Position numbers and translations under genes: made by a program
In this document: piece after piece, positions 44,078 to 58,300 of the stretch
Numbering within the stretch: the first letter of the stretch is position 1
Layout: each line of letters starts with the position of its first letter
NCBI GenBank assembly: GCA_020809705.1
Contig: CP085825.1
Span: 3,224,001 to 3,288,000, forward strand
From: Calonectria ilicicola
Taxonomy: Eukaryota > Ascomycota > Sordariomycetes > Hypocreales > Nectriaceae
Direction of reading: 5' to 3'
Length of the DNA stretch: 64,000 nt
The notes under the pieces: model-generated
Seen by the model: only the letters and a program-made list of their open reading frames with translations
Databases searched by the model: none
Told to the model about the DNA's origin: nothing

Positions 44078-46757
44078 TTTGGCGGTTTGTGATACTTCAG
44101 CGCGAGTCGGCCAGCGACAGCAGTGAACAGGGCGAGGTCGTCGGTTCGGGTCGTCGTCAACGAGTGAGACTCGGTGAGTTGACGTTCCACGACGGTCGGC
44201 TTCTCAACTTCCCAACTTCCAACGGTTGTAAAAGCAAAATATATTGGAGGAATAATTAAAGAGCGATCTGGGCCAGCGGGGAGGGATCGAAGCGAGGGGA
44301 ACGATCGAGCGATCAACCGAGAGAGAGACTTTTCAAACTTGTTGCGACAGAAATGCGGATGAAAATTGAGAAGGATGAGCAGGGCAAGGCCTGGTTCATA
44401 AACTAGGCTGCGATGAACGCGGCAAGGGTTGGTTGAGTAACAAGATTCTTGTTATTGGCGATTAGCGGCGCAAAAGCTGAGCGCATTCAAGTGGGACAAT
44501 GTGCGGCCGTGGTGATACTCGAGGCTGTGGGTGGCGGGTTCGGCTCAGGCCGGAGGATGTCGCATGAAACGTGGAAAACTGGCAATTGGGGATGTTGATC
44601 TGATGTATTTTGCCTCTGCACTGGGCGAGATAACGGGACAGGGCAGGCCGGCGACTGCAAAGGTGGGAGGTTGTCGATCAGACGTTGCAGATGGCCGAGT
44701 TGATGTGTCAGGGCGGGACGTCTTGAGACAGTTGGCGTGCGAAGCGCTCGCAAGAGACGGCAGCGGGCTACAGCGAACAGTGATGTTTCGCGGGGTAGTA
44801 ACCAGCCACGCTAGGCGACAGACAGAGATCGTCGCAAAGGGGAGAAATGACGATGGATGAACAAATTCTGAAAAGAGAAAAAGAGGGACCCGGAAACAAT
44901 ATGAAGAAAAGGCAAGGCAAGGGATCTCTCAGTCAGTCTTTGCTTGGGGCTAGCCGACCAACAGTCCGCATCGTGCCGTCGCAACTGGCCATGCCACCAT
45001 ATGGGATGCATTTCGCGGGCGCCTATGAGAGCCTTTCTGCGTGCTGTTACTGGCCGAGTATATTTGGAACGCAGGGCGGGCCGCCAGTCACACAGCCTGG
45101 GAGCCCATTGGCACTGCGTTAGCACTTGGGGCCCCTGGACGTGGGCTCCTCTTGGGCGCTTAGAGATGGGCTCTTGACCAACGACAGCGCCTCACAGGGG
45201 CCTCGGGGGGGGCATGGAGGGGGCCCAACCACCTGCACCGCACGTCCCAGAGCGCAGGAGTGGGGCGCTTGGCGGGGATGCACTGTGACGACGCTAGTGG
45301 GGTTGCTTCTGTGAGAGGGATGCTCCCAACACCATCGCCCGGCATGAGTATGGGCTCGTTCTCCCCTCCTTCGAGACTAGCGACCCTTCAGATCGGGAGA
45401 CCTTACCACCAAAATGGCATGAGCTTAATTTTGGCCCGTCATTGATCCGAAGTTCCGGTGTGATATTGTGTGATGTGACACCTAGTCACTTGTGTGTCGG
45501 TTCCGGGGGTGTGGGTTCGCGCGCTTGTTCTGTTGGTCAAATTTGCTGCTGATTTCACTGTGAGCCGCCGAGAGCGACCCTGGGGAGAGGAAACAGGAAC
45601 TGTAGCGTTGCCCGCAAATCGAATGACAGTCATCCGATGACGCCTCTTGGCTTGAAAAGCCAATGGGAAACATACCGGCACCATCGAACCGTTCAAGTCT
45701 GTGACCGCCTCAAACTCCAAGGAAACCGTTCGGGATGCGGAGCAATATGCATCAACTACTTGAAAACATGGTTTAATTCAACATATATTGTCATCATTAG
45801 AGTTCAGTACCAAATCCCATTCCGTAATTTCTTTATGATGAATATTTACCTCATAGCAAGTTCCTTTCCAGGTTCATCTCCAGTCTAAGCACTCAATGTT
45901 CATTCTGCTCAAGGGAAGGGTGTTATCCATGTAGCAACGCTAATCAACAAGCTCCAAACTCGATGCCCCCGTTTCCACATGAGAGCCTCCAATGTCACCC
46001 TCTATTCCACCAATCCTATTGGTCAAGTATGATATAGAGTACAGTCACATTGCTTTTCCCGTATACTTTGTCTCAAGCTTATGCGACAATCCAGTGGGTG
46101 GGTAGCAGCGATGATGAAAATGTGATTGATCGTGACTGCATACCTCCGCTACGTGTAGGGCGGGCGGGTCTCATATCCTAGATCTGATGCCAAATCAGTA
46201 GGTCGCATGAAGGCACATTACACCATTCGGAATAATGTGGTTTCAATCCTAAAATACCAAAATACACGACAAAAATTAATGGAAAAGTGAAATAAAAATT
46301 AAATAGGATCGAACAATAATGGAGTGGACATGTATGCATGCCGCTCGTCCTGTACCACCAACATAATTGGAGAACATGTACCGAGACTGCCTAAACAACG
46401 AACTACCACAAGATAAATGACAACTGACAAATGATCATTCATACTCAACATCATACCGAGACCCTGTTTCACATCCCATTAACTGCGCAAATATGTTCGT
46501 TTTAAGCTAAGGGGTGGTCGTCTGGCCAAAATTCCCATGGTCCTGCCAAGAGGAGAGGTAATCATCAATTATGGCGTGTCACAATGTGCGCCTTGCACAT
46601 CATCGGTTTCATCCAAGAACTTCTCTCGCAAATTTAAAATTGCCTATACAGCATCTCTGAAATTACAGACGAAGCTTCCAATCGCATTTAGTAAAGGATC
46701 CCACGTTTGTATTGACAACAAGGAATGCAAGCTTGGCCCTCATGATGCTAAATATTC
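44078..46757. other. Long spacer between noxA and the sugar transporter
   Basis: About 2.7 kb. The noxA promoter lies in the left part. From about 45,750 the DNA becomes A/T-rich, with several short A/T-biased open frames without domains. No gene or transposon ends recognised. Confidence 0.5.
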
Positions 46758-48482
46758 TTAACGCGATGATTCCACATGAACGCCAACCACCTTCTCTCCC
46801 GGCATTTCCATTCCTCTTTCTTTCATATCTGCGGCAGCGACTTCTCCCAAATCAACAGCTTCGTCGCCGTCGAAATATTTGGCAATTTCTTCCATGGGAG
46901 TATACCTGGTCTCAATGATGAAGAAGTAGATAATAAATACCTCTCCACCAAGAAATATGCAGTAAGCAATATAGTACTTCCATCCGATAGCATCTAGGGC
47001 AATGGCGTTGATGAATTGGTTAAAAAATAATGCGGCAGTGACGCAAAAGTTGAGCCATGTGAAACCCTTGGCTCTTAGACCGTAGGGTAGGATTTCAGTG
47101 GTGTAGTTTGTCATCAAACCAGATCTTGAAATCAACCGTTAGCAGCACGACCTGAAACCATAAAGAAAAGAAAGGGAGCGGTCTCGGTTTTCTTACTTGA
47201 TATCGTAAAAGAGACTGTACAAAAAGCACAGCAAGACAAAGGCATACCCCAAACCTTTAGCTGGAGCGATATCATATCTTGCTGAGACAATCGTCCACAC
47301 ATTGAACACAATACAAGTACCAACTGTCGAGATCATATATAGAGGCCGTCTGCCAAAACGATCAATGAAGAACGCAAACACAAAATTGACGATCAGTGCC
47401 TGTGTCTTCATTCCTGCATTGATGCCCAGCTGGGTCTCTGATTTAGTAATTCCAACTCCGTCCATGATATACTTCAAGTAGTAAGCGATCAAACCATTGC
47501 CACTCCATTGACTGAATAGTCCAATGGCTGTGATTAGGCCAATCCTTCGGCGATTTCCTTTGGTTTTGAGAAAATCAGACCACTTTGTCTGACCTGACTC
47601 CTTGTCAAGTGCTATGGCTGCCTTGATTTCGGTGTATTCAAGCTGTACAAACTCATCGTCTGCATCACCCTCGGCATGGTAGTGAACCAATAGGTCCAGT
47701 GCCTTTTCGTGTCTGTCTTTGTTGATAAGCCAACGAGGGCTCTCCGGGATCCATGGAAGTCCAACAATAATAACCACAGTGCATATAGCTTGCAGCAAGC
47801 TTGGAAGTCTCCAGGACCAGTCACTCTTTACCCAAGTTAGCTCAATTACAAAAAGCGTTTATCTGACAGTTCTGATTACCTCGATTTTATTGGTCCCAAA
47901 TGTGACCCAACTGGAGATGAAGGCCCCAGAGTGGTAGGACGCACCGCTCAACGTGACCAAGATTGCACGATCCTGAGGGTGGGCAATCTCGGCGATTAGT
48001 AGCGGAGCAGAGCCAAGCACAATAGAATCCCCCAACCCTAGAATCAAGCGGGCTGCAACAAACATGCCAAAATTTCTTGCCCCAGTCTGAAGACCTACAG
48101 CAAGCAGCATTAGAAGGCAGCCCACCAACAAACCCATCTTTCGGCCAAACCCGTCAATCAAGTACGGAATAACCACCAACCCAACAACGGACCCAAGGCT
48201 CATTGATGCATTGAACAGTCCGAGGATTGATCCTCTGGGGTTGTTAAAGTAATCTTGCCAGTATGAGAGCGTATTCAGCCCGTTAACCATGCTGCCATCC
48301 CAGCCATTGGCTGTATTCGTGAGGATTAGGAGGGCAATATACATGTAGAGAGTCCGCATGTTTTTCCTTTGCCACCATGAGACGCGGGCGAACTCTCTGC
48401 CAGCAAAGAAGAAATGTCCCTTGCTAGGCTTCACAGGGACAATCTTCTGAGCCGGCTTCCGAGGCCTAAATCTGAAGCCCAT
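46758..48482 (-). CDS. MFS sugar transporter (lactose-permease/hexose type)
   Basis: Three exons, 47880-48482, 47197-47825 and 46758-47124 (introns of 54 and 72 bp), give 532 aa with about 12 transmembrane helices. Sugar-porter signatures: NGWDGSMVNGLNTL in TM1, the RFGRR-like DGFGRKMGLLVG and IDRFGRRPLYMIS loops, PESPRWLINKDR after TM6, and EILPYGLRAKG with ETRYTPMEEIAKYFDG after TM12. The subfamily resembles fungal LAC12-type and general hexose/disaccharide permeases; the substrate is not predictable. It is probably at the plasma membrane and proton-coupled. No glycosidase lies beside it to suggest a sugar. Splice junctions were chosen by phase: NKIE to SDWSWRLP and YDIK to SGLMTNY. The neighbours are unrelated. 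Confidence 0.93.
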
Positions 48483-50689
48483 GTTGAGAGGTAGTCAGAT
48501 GATAGATTGATGTTGTTTCGTTGAGACTTTCAGAAAGAGGGCGTGGACCAGTCATCCACAACCTCGAACAAACCGACACATCGGTTCGTATTATAAGTTT
48601 CCTGGACACAGGCCCTGGGGTCAAGTGTGCTCTCAACCAACATCCTTGGCACTCTCCACTTGACCCCAAATCTCCCATGGGGCAACATCACCGCTATCGG
48701 CTCTTCGAGCCTGATCCTAGTCGACACGCAACCGATTGATGAATCAACCGACTTCTCGGCTAATGACTTTTAAATATCCGTACCATGGTCCTTTATTTGC
48801 TTAAGGTTGAAGCCAACTACTACTTGGCGCCGGGTAAAATCACGACTGGGTCCGCTATGATACCCTCGTGCGGAGGAAGATGGAGACATATCCCCGCATC
48901 ATTGCCGAGGAAGGTAATGGCTAGAAATTCTCTCTACAGGGATACATTATAGTCCCGCAAAATAACATTAAAATTAAACAATTAAGGTATAATATTCGCA
49001 TTCATCATTGAGTCTTGAAGCACGGTTGTATTGGTGAGTTGATGATTCTCGACCTGTTGTCAGAGGAGGTGAATATCATTTCCATTGAAGTGATTTTTTT
49101 TCTCTGTTTTCGCAATTATAGTCTTATACTAAACAATGGATTGGCTCACTTTTCCTTACCATATGACCCTCATAAGCGCCACTCTAGACAATCGTCAAAT
49201 TAGACTATTTGCGCATTGTGGTTGGAGTAACGCGGGGCTTTGGATCAGATACAATCATTATTTATTAATTTGTGTTTATATAGTAGAAATTTCTTGCGGA
49301 TCTCAATGACGATCTTGAGAAGCGCGTATTTTGTTAGGAGTCTGCTTAGCTGGCCCTTGAATATGTTCTTTCCTCTGAAGTAGGAGACTCGGGTGATCAC
49401 ATTCGATTTCGAAATGATCAAAGTTTACTCAAATATTTTATTGTTCTCCGCACATCACGAACTAGTTCCGGGTAAATTTCTCTCTCGATGCTACCTGAGT
49501 TGTGGGGGTACTGGTGTTACATGCGTTGGCTGCAGGCTCTAGGGTATTTATCCGAAAAACACCAACAGTCGCATTTTGGCCTGGTCATGAGGATGCATGT
49601 TGGTCGATCCTCTAAAGTGTATGCCCCATGCTAAGTTATTGGTGATAAGTTCAAAAGACACACCTGGGACATATAAAAAGGTATCATGCAATACAAACAG
49701 GAAATCATGAAAAGAATAAAACGAGAGGCAAGGTCTACTAATGAATGCTGATATTTTTGGCCAAGTGACGGGACAGAGAGAGGCCCGTGGATGGAATGTT
49801 GTGCAGCGATTTAGGACCCCTACCCTTGACCTCATGGTCTGTGCTGGTCGATCAATCATGATCTTGAAAGTGGCGTTGAGCAAAGGCAAAAGTTTTCGAC
49901 GGAACCGGAAAACCTGCTGAGGGAAACCCTGTTTCATATATTGATGGCATCGGGTGCGTAATATTCCAGATTTACCCCATAGACATGGTCGATTTGTTTT
50001 GTTGTCAGCTCTGAATGTCCTCCATCTTGGGTGTACCATGCTCATCTTCCCCGCGTTGTGCCCCACATGGTGGGAGCCACCCAAACTTGACTAGGCACTA
50101 AGGTCAGGATGACTGTTGATTCTACGTGTGGTAATACCTCAATAAATAGAGGCCGAGGCTGTTGAAAGGCTATTAAAAGATTGAATAGCACACTAGACAT
50201 GTCACAAGCCTGCTCCCGACCTCTTTCAAGCCGCCCCTTGCCGCCTATCAAGTGCAGCGCCTATCATTGCTGTGCCCTACGTTAGCTTGGCTCTTTGACA
50301 CCCACAACTTTCCCTTGAACTCTCTATCCTTCCCCGGAATGTATCGCCTGGCGACAGGTTTCTCGCTGTTCCTATGATTCATATGAAACCCTGAACGTAC
50401 AAATGAATCCCACAAATTTGGTTTCATTGCTGGTTTCTAGGATAAGCAATGACGCTGCCAAGATGGAAGCTCGGCACGTGCCGCGGATGACGTAACTAAT
50501 GGCGGCCACCTCATCGCACATTTCAACGTTAGGTAGCGAAGCTGCATAAAGCTGATATTCTGGTTTATCCATACCAAAATTCTTCACAGGACCTGCCAGC
50601 CGGTCCGTGAATAAGCCCATGCGTTGAACCTTCATTTTATACCTCCGGTTTGCATCCTATCACCACTGAGAATTACCCAGTGAGTCCCA
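48483..50689. other. Divergent spacer, no gene seen
   Basis: About 2.2 kb between divergent genes. The open frame at 49548-50084 on the minus strand has no known domain and is probably chance. The 49.0-49.5 kb part is A/T-rich. Confidence 0.5.
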
Positions 50690-53600
50690 ATGACTGGCAA
50701 AGATGACGCAGAGGAGGCCCGGCGATATACTGCCCCGTACAGTGCACGGCACCCCATTCCGACCATTTCAAGGTACCGGGAAGAGCGGGCAGCAAGACAG
50801 GAAGAAGCCTTGCAGAAAGACGTAAGCGGAGTTGGTTCGTCAAGTGACCTGAGCCAAGGGAATGCGGCTCGCGAGCTGCCGACAGAGACGGCGTCAAAAG
50901 AAGACAGTATCAAGCGCCGCGAGGCAACGGATGAATATGAACCACTCCAAGACACCTCGCAGATAGACTCAAACGCAACAGACCCAAAACAGAGGAGAAA
51001 GCAGACAAAGAAAGGCACCAAGGAGAGAGCTGAGCGAGAAGTCACTGACCCCGTCACTCATCTTCCCATTAAGATCCAGGATTTCACCGATCAGGCATTG
51101 AATGAAGTAGATTGGAACCCTCCCCCATTCGGATCTACTAAGGATACCGCTACAGGATCCAGGGGGAAGAAGAAATCGAACGAGGAACTTGCAAAAGAGA
51201 GCCATGACCTTCAACAAAGCCATGATGCCATGGCTGGTTTGTTTCCGCCACCAAATTTTGATGCACTGGGTCATGAACTTGCCAACATTAGCAAACGAGG
51301 GGTTTCGGTTGGACTTGCTGGGGTTGCTTTTGTCCTCATGAGCACCTTTACCGTTTCTTTGCGTCTGAGAAATAATGTTTTGAGAGAGCAGCCGAGTCTT
51401 CTTGGTAGTCTGGGATGGACAATGTTATTCACGGCTAGTGGGGGAGCAATATGGCTTGTCATCACGTCTGTGAGGGAATGGATGGCTAAGAAGATCCAGA
51501 ACACTTTTCAAGACGAAGTATGGGATGCGCATAGACGACAAGCCTTCCAGGCCTCTACCAATCACGAAGCTGAGACGACCGTTTGGCTCAATTCTTTGGT
51601 CGGCTCAGTCTGGCCTCTGATAAACCCCGACCTCTTTGCTAGCCTTTCTGATACACTGGAAGATGTTATGCAAGCATCCTTACCCTCATTCATTCGTATG
51701 GTTAGTGTTGAAGACATCGGACAAGGTAGTGAGCCACTTCGAATCCTTGGAATCCGCTGGTTGCCAAGTGGTGCTGCAGCGAGGACTGTTGGAAACGATG
51801 GGAAGCTTCTATCCCAAGGGCAAGGGAATGGAAAAGAGGACAGCGCCAGTATACACTCCACTCAGAGTGGGATGATGGCTGAAGAAGGTGACTTTGTCAA
51901 CCTCGAGGTAGCCTTTGCGTATCGCGCACGCCCAAATTCCAAATCTCTCAAAGAGCGAACAAAGAACATGCACATCTACCTCGCATTCTACTTACCAGGA
52001 AATGTCAAAATTCCTGTTTGGGTTGATCTTCAAGGCATCGTGGGGACCATGAGGATGCGCCTTCAACTGACACCTGACCCGCCATTCTTTTCCCTCTGTA
52101 CACTCACTTTTCTCGGCCAGCCAAAAGTGAACCTCAGTTGCGTTCCTCTAAATAGACGCGCTTTAAATATTATGGACCTTCCTTTTATAAGCAACTTTGT
52201 CCAGTCTGCTATTGATGCCGCCATGGCTGAGTATGTGGCCCCAAAGAGCTTGACACTCGACTTGAAGGATATGCTCGCGGGTGACGATTTCAAAAAGGAC
52301 ACTACGGCTATTGGTGTGCTCATGGTGCGTATAAAACGAGGTTACGACTTCAAGATGGCCGACAGCGGTATTCCGATGATCAAAGATGGAAGCTCAGATC
52401 CGTATGTTTCTGTCGGCTGGGCCAAGTTTGGAAAGGTCATTGCAACTACAAGAGTTCTTGAGAACGAAATGAATCCGTCTTGGGATGAGACATTCTTTGT
52501 TCTTGTAACGCCTCAAGAGGTAAACATTGGAGAGCGGCTTCGCGTTCAACTTTGGGACTCGGACCGATTGACAGCTGATGACGACCTTGGACGGATTGAA
52601 GTCAACCTGAAGGACCTCATGACAAACCAAGAGTCAAGCGGTAAAATGTCTGATCGCATAGATGGTTTCAGGGCTCTAAAATCAGGTGATACTATGCCTG
52701 GAAAATTGGAATGGAGCGTTGGGTATTTCTCAAAAACAAGCATTCAGCCATGTCAATTTGAGCAGCAGACGCACGACACCAAAATTCGTTCCATGGAACA
52801 GCTTACAGAGAAGGTTAATACCACATGTGAGCGAAAGCTCCGCGAGGCCATGTTTAAGGAGGGTAAAAAGGAGCATGACCTTGGCGAGCTCGAGAAGCAG
52901 AAGACACGGATGCTGAAGGAAGAGCAAGATGCTATGATCATCACTGCACCGCCTCCTGATGGACACCCGAGCGGAATATTTAGCATTCAAATTCACAACA
53001 TTACTGGCCTCGAGGTAGAGAGACTTAATAAGCGCGAGGTTGGGAATGAAGCCGGGAGCGACGAAGAGGAAACTGGAGAAGGACTGCCAAGTGCATACTG
53101 CGCAATTATCATCAACCACCGCAAGACATTCAAGACTCGTACCAAGCCACAAAACGCCAAACCATTCTTCAACGCTGGTTGTGAGCGTTTCATCCGAGAC
53201 CGGAAGGAATGCGAGGTATTTGTCATGGTTAGGGATGCCCGGCTGCATGAAGACGATCCTCTCCTTGGTATTGTTCATTTGCCGCTTAGTGAGGTCTTGA
53301 AGAACCAATCTCAAGTCATGGGCTTCTACCCGCTTAGCGGCGGCATTGGCCGAGGCCGCATCCGTCTTTCCATGGTATGGAGGAGTGTTCAGCTTCAGGC
53401 ACCCCACAATCTCCTGGGGTGGCAGATCGGCACAGTCGAGGTCCAAGCTATAATGACGGTGGATAACTGCCCTAAGGAACTTCGCTGCACCAAGCTCAAA
53501 CTCAGCACGAACATCAGCACCGGCAAGGTGTATCTCACCGATGATGTCGGAGACGGACGCGGCCCCGGGATGGTGGCGTGGTGCACAAAGCGTGGCAACA

Positions 53601-54687
53601 GCCTGGCCCTGGCAGTCCAGAACCGTTTTAGCTCCTGTTTGTCTATTGCATTTCGTGATAGGCACTTTTTGAAACACGACGGAATTTCTGCCTTTTGTGT
53701 CCTTTGGCTCAAGGATCTCGTTGATGAACAAGAAACAGAACTGGAGTTACCAGTCTGGAAGGGCAATTTCCGCCGTGCCACGGCTTGCTGCCTTGAGGAA
53801 TGCGGAGTGAAGCTGGGAACGCTGAAGCTCAAGGTGACGTTTTGGTCTGGCTTAGTGAGTAGACCCCGGAAGAGTGGATAGGGTTGCGTTGGCAGCGTTG
53901 ACTTACACTAATGAATCAGGGGAGTGCACATGCTGGGTGGGCCAGTCGAAACCAGAACCTACGAGACGTTATTGAGGTTATTGGGACGGCTCGTGACGGA
54001 CTCGAGTCTGTCCACATCCAAAAGGTTGCGGGCATCATCAGCGATTCAGACTCGGTCAAGACTACCGAGGCTCAAAAGCGGCCCATATCGATTGCCAGCA
54101 TTGACGACTCGAGCTCGTCCTCATCCGAGTCAGAACACGAAATCCCCGACGGCAGCTCTGGAAACAGACAGGGCCCCATCGACCAGATCCGCGACTACAA
54201 GCGGCGCGATGACCGCCTGCACCGGCAGCATCGGGGGCTCATGCAGTGGAAGGTACGTATACCACGTCTTATCTCGATGGGGCATGCCGTATGCCGAAGG
54301 ATCCGTTTGACAAGCGCACATGGATAACTTCATTGTTTCTCTCCCCCCCATGCCCGAAATGCCCATTCGTCCCAAACGCCCCCCGGCCCTCATCCATCCC
54401 GTCTCCACTCCCAACTACCGACCCTAGCCCGGGACGGGTCTCGAAGCGCCTCACCGGGGCTCGCTTCGTAGCAGCGCGTCGTTCGGGGCCCATCGGGAGT
54501 TGCCGCCCTCTTCAGCGTGTCCACTCTCCGTGTCTGAACGTGGCGAGTGCGGAACGCCGACTGACGGATGAAATAGGCTCCACGCACCGCTCGGTGGATC
54601 AAGCATAAGTTTGACCGCGTTGGGCATAACGTCTCTAGCGTTTTCGACCACTCCTCTAAGCAGCCCGGGATCGAGACCGAGGTCTAG
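50690..54687 (+). CDS. C2/SMP-domain membrane-tether protein, Mug190-like
   Basis: Three exons, 50690-53854, 53920-54252 and 54577-54687 (introns of 65 and 324 bp), give 1,202 aa. After a disordered N-terminus come two hydrophobic hairpin segments (SVGLAGVAFVLMSTFTVSL and SLGWTMLFTASGGAIWLVI), then an SMP-like lipid-transfer region (WLNSLVGSVWPLINPDLFAS to the PFISNFVQSAIDAAMAEYV helix). At least one clear Ca-type C2 domain follows (DGSSDPYVSVGWAKFGK, WDETFFVLV, LWDSDRLTADDDLG) and then a second, less acidic C2 (GIFSIQIHNITGLEV, CEVFVMVRD, DPLLGIVHLPLSEVL). The tail ends KQPGIETEV. The layout matches fission-yeast Mug190 and, more distantly, tricalbins, which tether ER to plasma membrane and move lipids. 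The last two exons were inferred from phase and the conserved GLMQWK and RWIKHKFDRVGH parts. Function by family only. Confidence 0.88.
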
Positions 54688-55386
54688 ACGCAAGCCACAA
54701 CGTTGGGTGTCATACCAAGTGGCCGACAGGGCTAGGAGAAGAGGGGGGCGTGCATATACCTGTGTACGCGGGTACCTTGATGTTCTATTTTCGGAGAAAG
54801 GAACTGCAAGTTGTAAGGCCCAGGCGCCCTAAAAAAATATGAGATGGCACAGAAAAAAAGGTATCATTCACTGCTTACGCCAACCGCGTGCCATCATCAT
54901 CCGTGCCCCATAAACCCATTCCCACCCATTCCCATTCCGTGTAAAGTCGTAACCCGATAGCCATCCCGTCCATGCATGAGACATCCCGAAGAAGAAATAA
55001 GCCCTCACAAATGTGAGTCGTCGAAAAGGAAAAAAAAACGATATTGGGGATGGGGAGGGGCTCGATCCCAAGCCACACAACCCCAATTTGATCACGCTGT
55101 CTTACTTTCTCAACCTCGGTGTCCTCCTCACAGCTGACCTGAAAGCCCAGTGACACTTCCTGCAACGCCAGTCCCATTCGACAAATGCTTGGCTTTTACT
55201 CTTGTTGTCCATAAGAAGAAAAAAAAGAGAAAAAGAAAAGAAAAAGAAAACAGACTCCGTCATGATTGGTTAAACATAATAACCCGTGTGGGAGAACCGT
55301 TTGCTGGTCTTGGTGCTAAAATAAGACCATCATATGTACAACCAAGCCTATCGTATTCGTAATATGCTGTCCATAGTATTACCAAC
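54688..55386. other. Convergent 3' spacer
   Basis: About 700 bp between convergent genes. A-rich runs near 54,835 and 55,218-55,250. No gene seen. Confidence 0.6.
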
Positions 55387-58300
55387 CTACGGGTGGGGTT
55401 GGTTCTCGCTCTTCAATTTGTTGACATTCTCCTCTGTTAGCGAGTCTCCTCCCTGCTGCTCCTGGTATGAATTGCTCCTGTAACTGGCTGGACCACCAGC
55501 GGCGTCAAATAGTTTCGTTTCTTGAAGATGATTTGACCACTCCTGCTCCCCATCTGGGCGCCTGACATGCGGAACCAGTTCTGGCATTGGAGAGTCGAAT
55601 GGAGATGGTTCGTTTTGTTGCCCATTAGTTATTAGAGGTCGAGGAGTAATGGGGCTATTGTTCAATTCCTCAAGGGAAGGCACTAGCGGGAGCATATCGT
55701 TCGCGTCGATACCGACATGCGGTATATCGGCATTGTCACAATGCTCACTCAATTCTGAGCAGTCGGAAGCCAATGGGTCGGGTGGCGTAGGCTCACGACG
55801 TCGTGAATTGCACCATCTGATGATCATCTTTTCCAGAATCACACCTCTGACAGGTTTAGGGAGATAGTCATCCATGCCAGCCTTGGTGCATTTCTCTCGG
55901 TCACCCTGGATTGCCGATGCTGTCATTGCTACAATCGGCACATCTTGAACCAGTGTTTTGTAGGGCAGATGGTGTCTGAGGAGGTGAGTGCACTTGTAAC
56001 CGTCAATGATGGGCATCTGAACGTCCATCAAAATAATATCTGGCTTTGGATTGACACCCTTTGAAGTACCAAGGAGATAATCCAAGGCCTCTTTGCCATT
56101 CCATGCTGCATTCACCTGGAAACCAAGCCGACCGATCGTTTTCGTTGCAATCTTCTGATTGATAGGACTGAGTATGTTAGCTATGTGGTGTTTCAAATCC
56201 GATTCTCGTTCAAGCTTACTTGTCTTCGACCACCAGAATGCGAATTTTGGCACGCTCTGATGGAGGCAAATCCTGCTGATCAGGATGTGACGACGTCCAA
56301 GATGCCCGTTGTCGACGTGGTAATGCTGAGCCACCACCGCCTTGCGCACTCTCCGATGCTGGCGGCGTGCCAGACAGCTGCTCAAACTCTGAACTGTTAC
56401 AGGACATACTAAGCTCAGACTGTAACCGGTCAGGTATAGCGCCTGCTTGTGCCAAATCAGCTTTGACAGGGCCAGTGGGTTTGTTGAAAGGGATCCAAAA
56501 GGTTGCAATAGTTCCGTTGCCGTTGCTCGATTCCAAAGTGATGCGCCCATGCATCAGGTCCAACAGGTTTTTGCAGATGGTGAGGCCCAGACCAGTACCG
56601 CCAAAACGCCGCGCTGTTGATGCATCTCCCTGGCTGAAGGGCTGAAACAACTTCTTACGCACGTCTTCATGGATGCCTATACCTGTATCTTCGACTATGA
56701 ACCTAATCTCGATTGAATCTGACGACTCCTTTTCCTTGCGAACCGAGAATCTGACATAACCTTGTGTTGTAAACTTGATACTATTGGTGAGGAGGTTTGT
56801 GATGATCTGTCGTACACGCCCGGGGTCTCCTATGACAACGAGGTTGTCCGAAATGTCTATGTCAATATCGGATCGAAAATCGAGATTCTTTCGCTCAACA
56901 GCAAACTTCAGCATTCTCCCCACTTCTTTGACAATGTGTGATAGCGAGAACTGCACTTCTTCAATGTCTAACCGCCCAGATTCTACTTTGGAAAAGTCGA
57001 GAATGTCATTAATAACGGTCAGCAATGATGTTGCAGAACTCTGGATATTCTCAACGTATTCTTGTTGTTCCAGGTTGAGCTCCATGCCAGCCAATAATTC
57101 AGCCATTCCAAGAACGCCCGTGATTGGGGTTCGGATTTCATGTGACATGTTGGCTAGAAATTGGCTCTTCAGCCGGTTGGCTTCTTTAGCCGCGGCTTCG
57201 TTGGCAATGGCCTTTCTCTTTTCCTGGGACTGCTTTTGTAGCGCTTCTTCCCGGTTTCTTAGCTCAGTGACATCCATGATGACACCAATTACGCCTTCGA
57301 TGCAATTTTCACCGGTTGTTTTGCCCTGGTCTGTTTTTTTACCCACCATAGGGAGGAATCGAGTTCGGTACCAACGATCATCTAACAAGGGGGTTAGCAT
57401 AAATACGCTCAGATAGTGTGGTGGGTCCTACCAATTCCATGTTCATGCACATCCTCGGCCAGATTCCCATTCAGGATATGCTCAATGGGCTTTAAAAATT
57501 CAGGCCGCTCGCCATCCTCGAGTTGCTCCGTAAGGCGATTGAAAACAGTATACATATTTTCTCCAATAAACCATCTGGTGTCGTCATGCTCGTCATGTGT
57601 ATTATTCCAAATCAGAGCACCTTCGAGCATGGTCACTCGGCGGTTGGGGTCGACAGTAAATAGTGTGACGTGAGAATGGGCAATGACACTTAGAAGTTGC
57701 TGTCGAGTTTGCTTGGCATTTCGCATTGTCACGATGCCTTCGTGAGCGTCTGTGCAAGCGCCTTTTCGTTTATTTTGTTAGTAAAGGAATGTGGCTTTGT
57801 ATTGATTGAACTTACCAAACCACTTTTCAATCACCCCAGTTTCCACATTGCGCAGTGGCGAGGCTCGTCCAAGAAACCACCGCCACTCGCCTTCTTTGTT
57901 GCGGCATCGATACTCCATCATGTAGTGATCTCCGGTAACCAGCGAGTGCTCCCATTTACTGAGGGCTTCGGGCAAGTCATCTGGATGGAATGCATGTATC
58001 CAAGAGCGGCCGTAACTTTGCTCTGGGGTGAGGCCTGTATAAGTGTACCAACGAGAGTTGAAAAAGTCAGCCATGCCGTCGGGAGTCGTAGTCCACACCA
58101 TTTGGGGCACGGTTTCGCAGATGAGTTTAAACCGCTCCTCGTCTCGTTCCTTAATTTGTTCAATTTCTTCGGTCATGACCGTAACATCTCGGCCCGTGAC
58201 GACACCAGCGAGAAATTCGCCGGTCGTATCATCGCGGATTGCTTCGCCCAACACATCGAAAACAACCTTCTTCCCTAGGTCATCATACATGCCGATGCGA

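Noticed and set aside
45750..46500. A/T-rich region as a decayed transposon
   Set aside because: No terminal repeats, no transposase or reverse-transcriptase fragments in any frame and no clear repeat-induced mutation pattern by eye.
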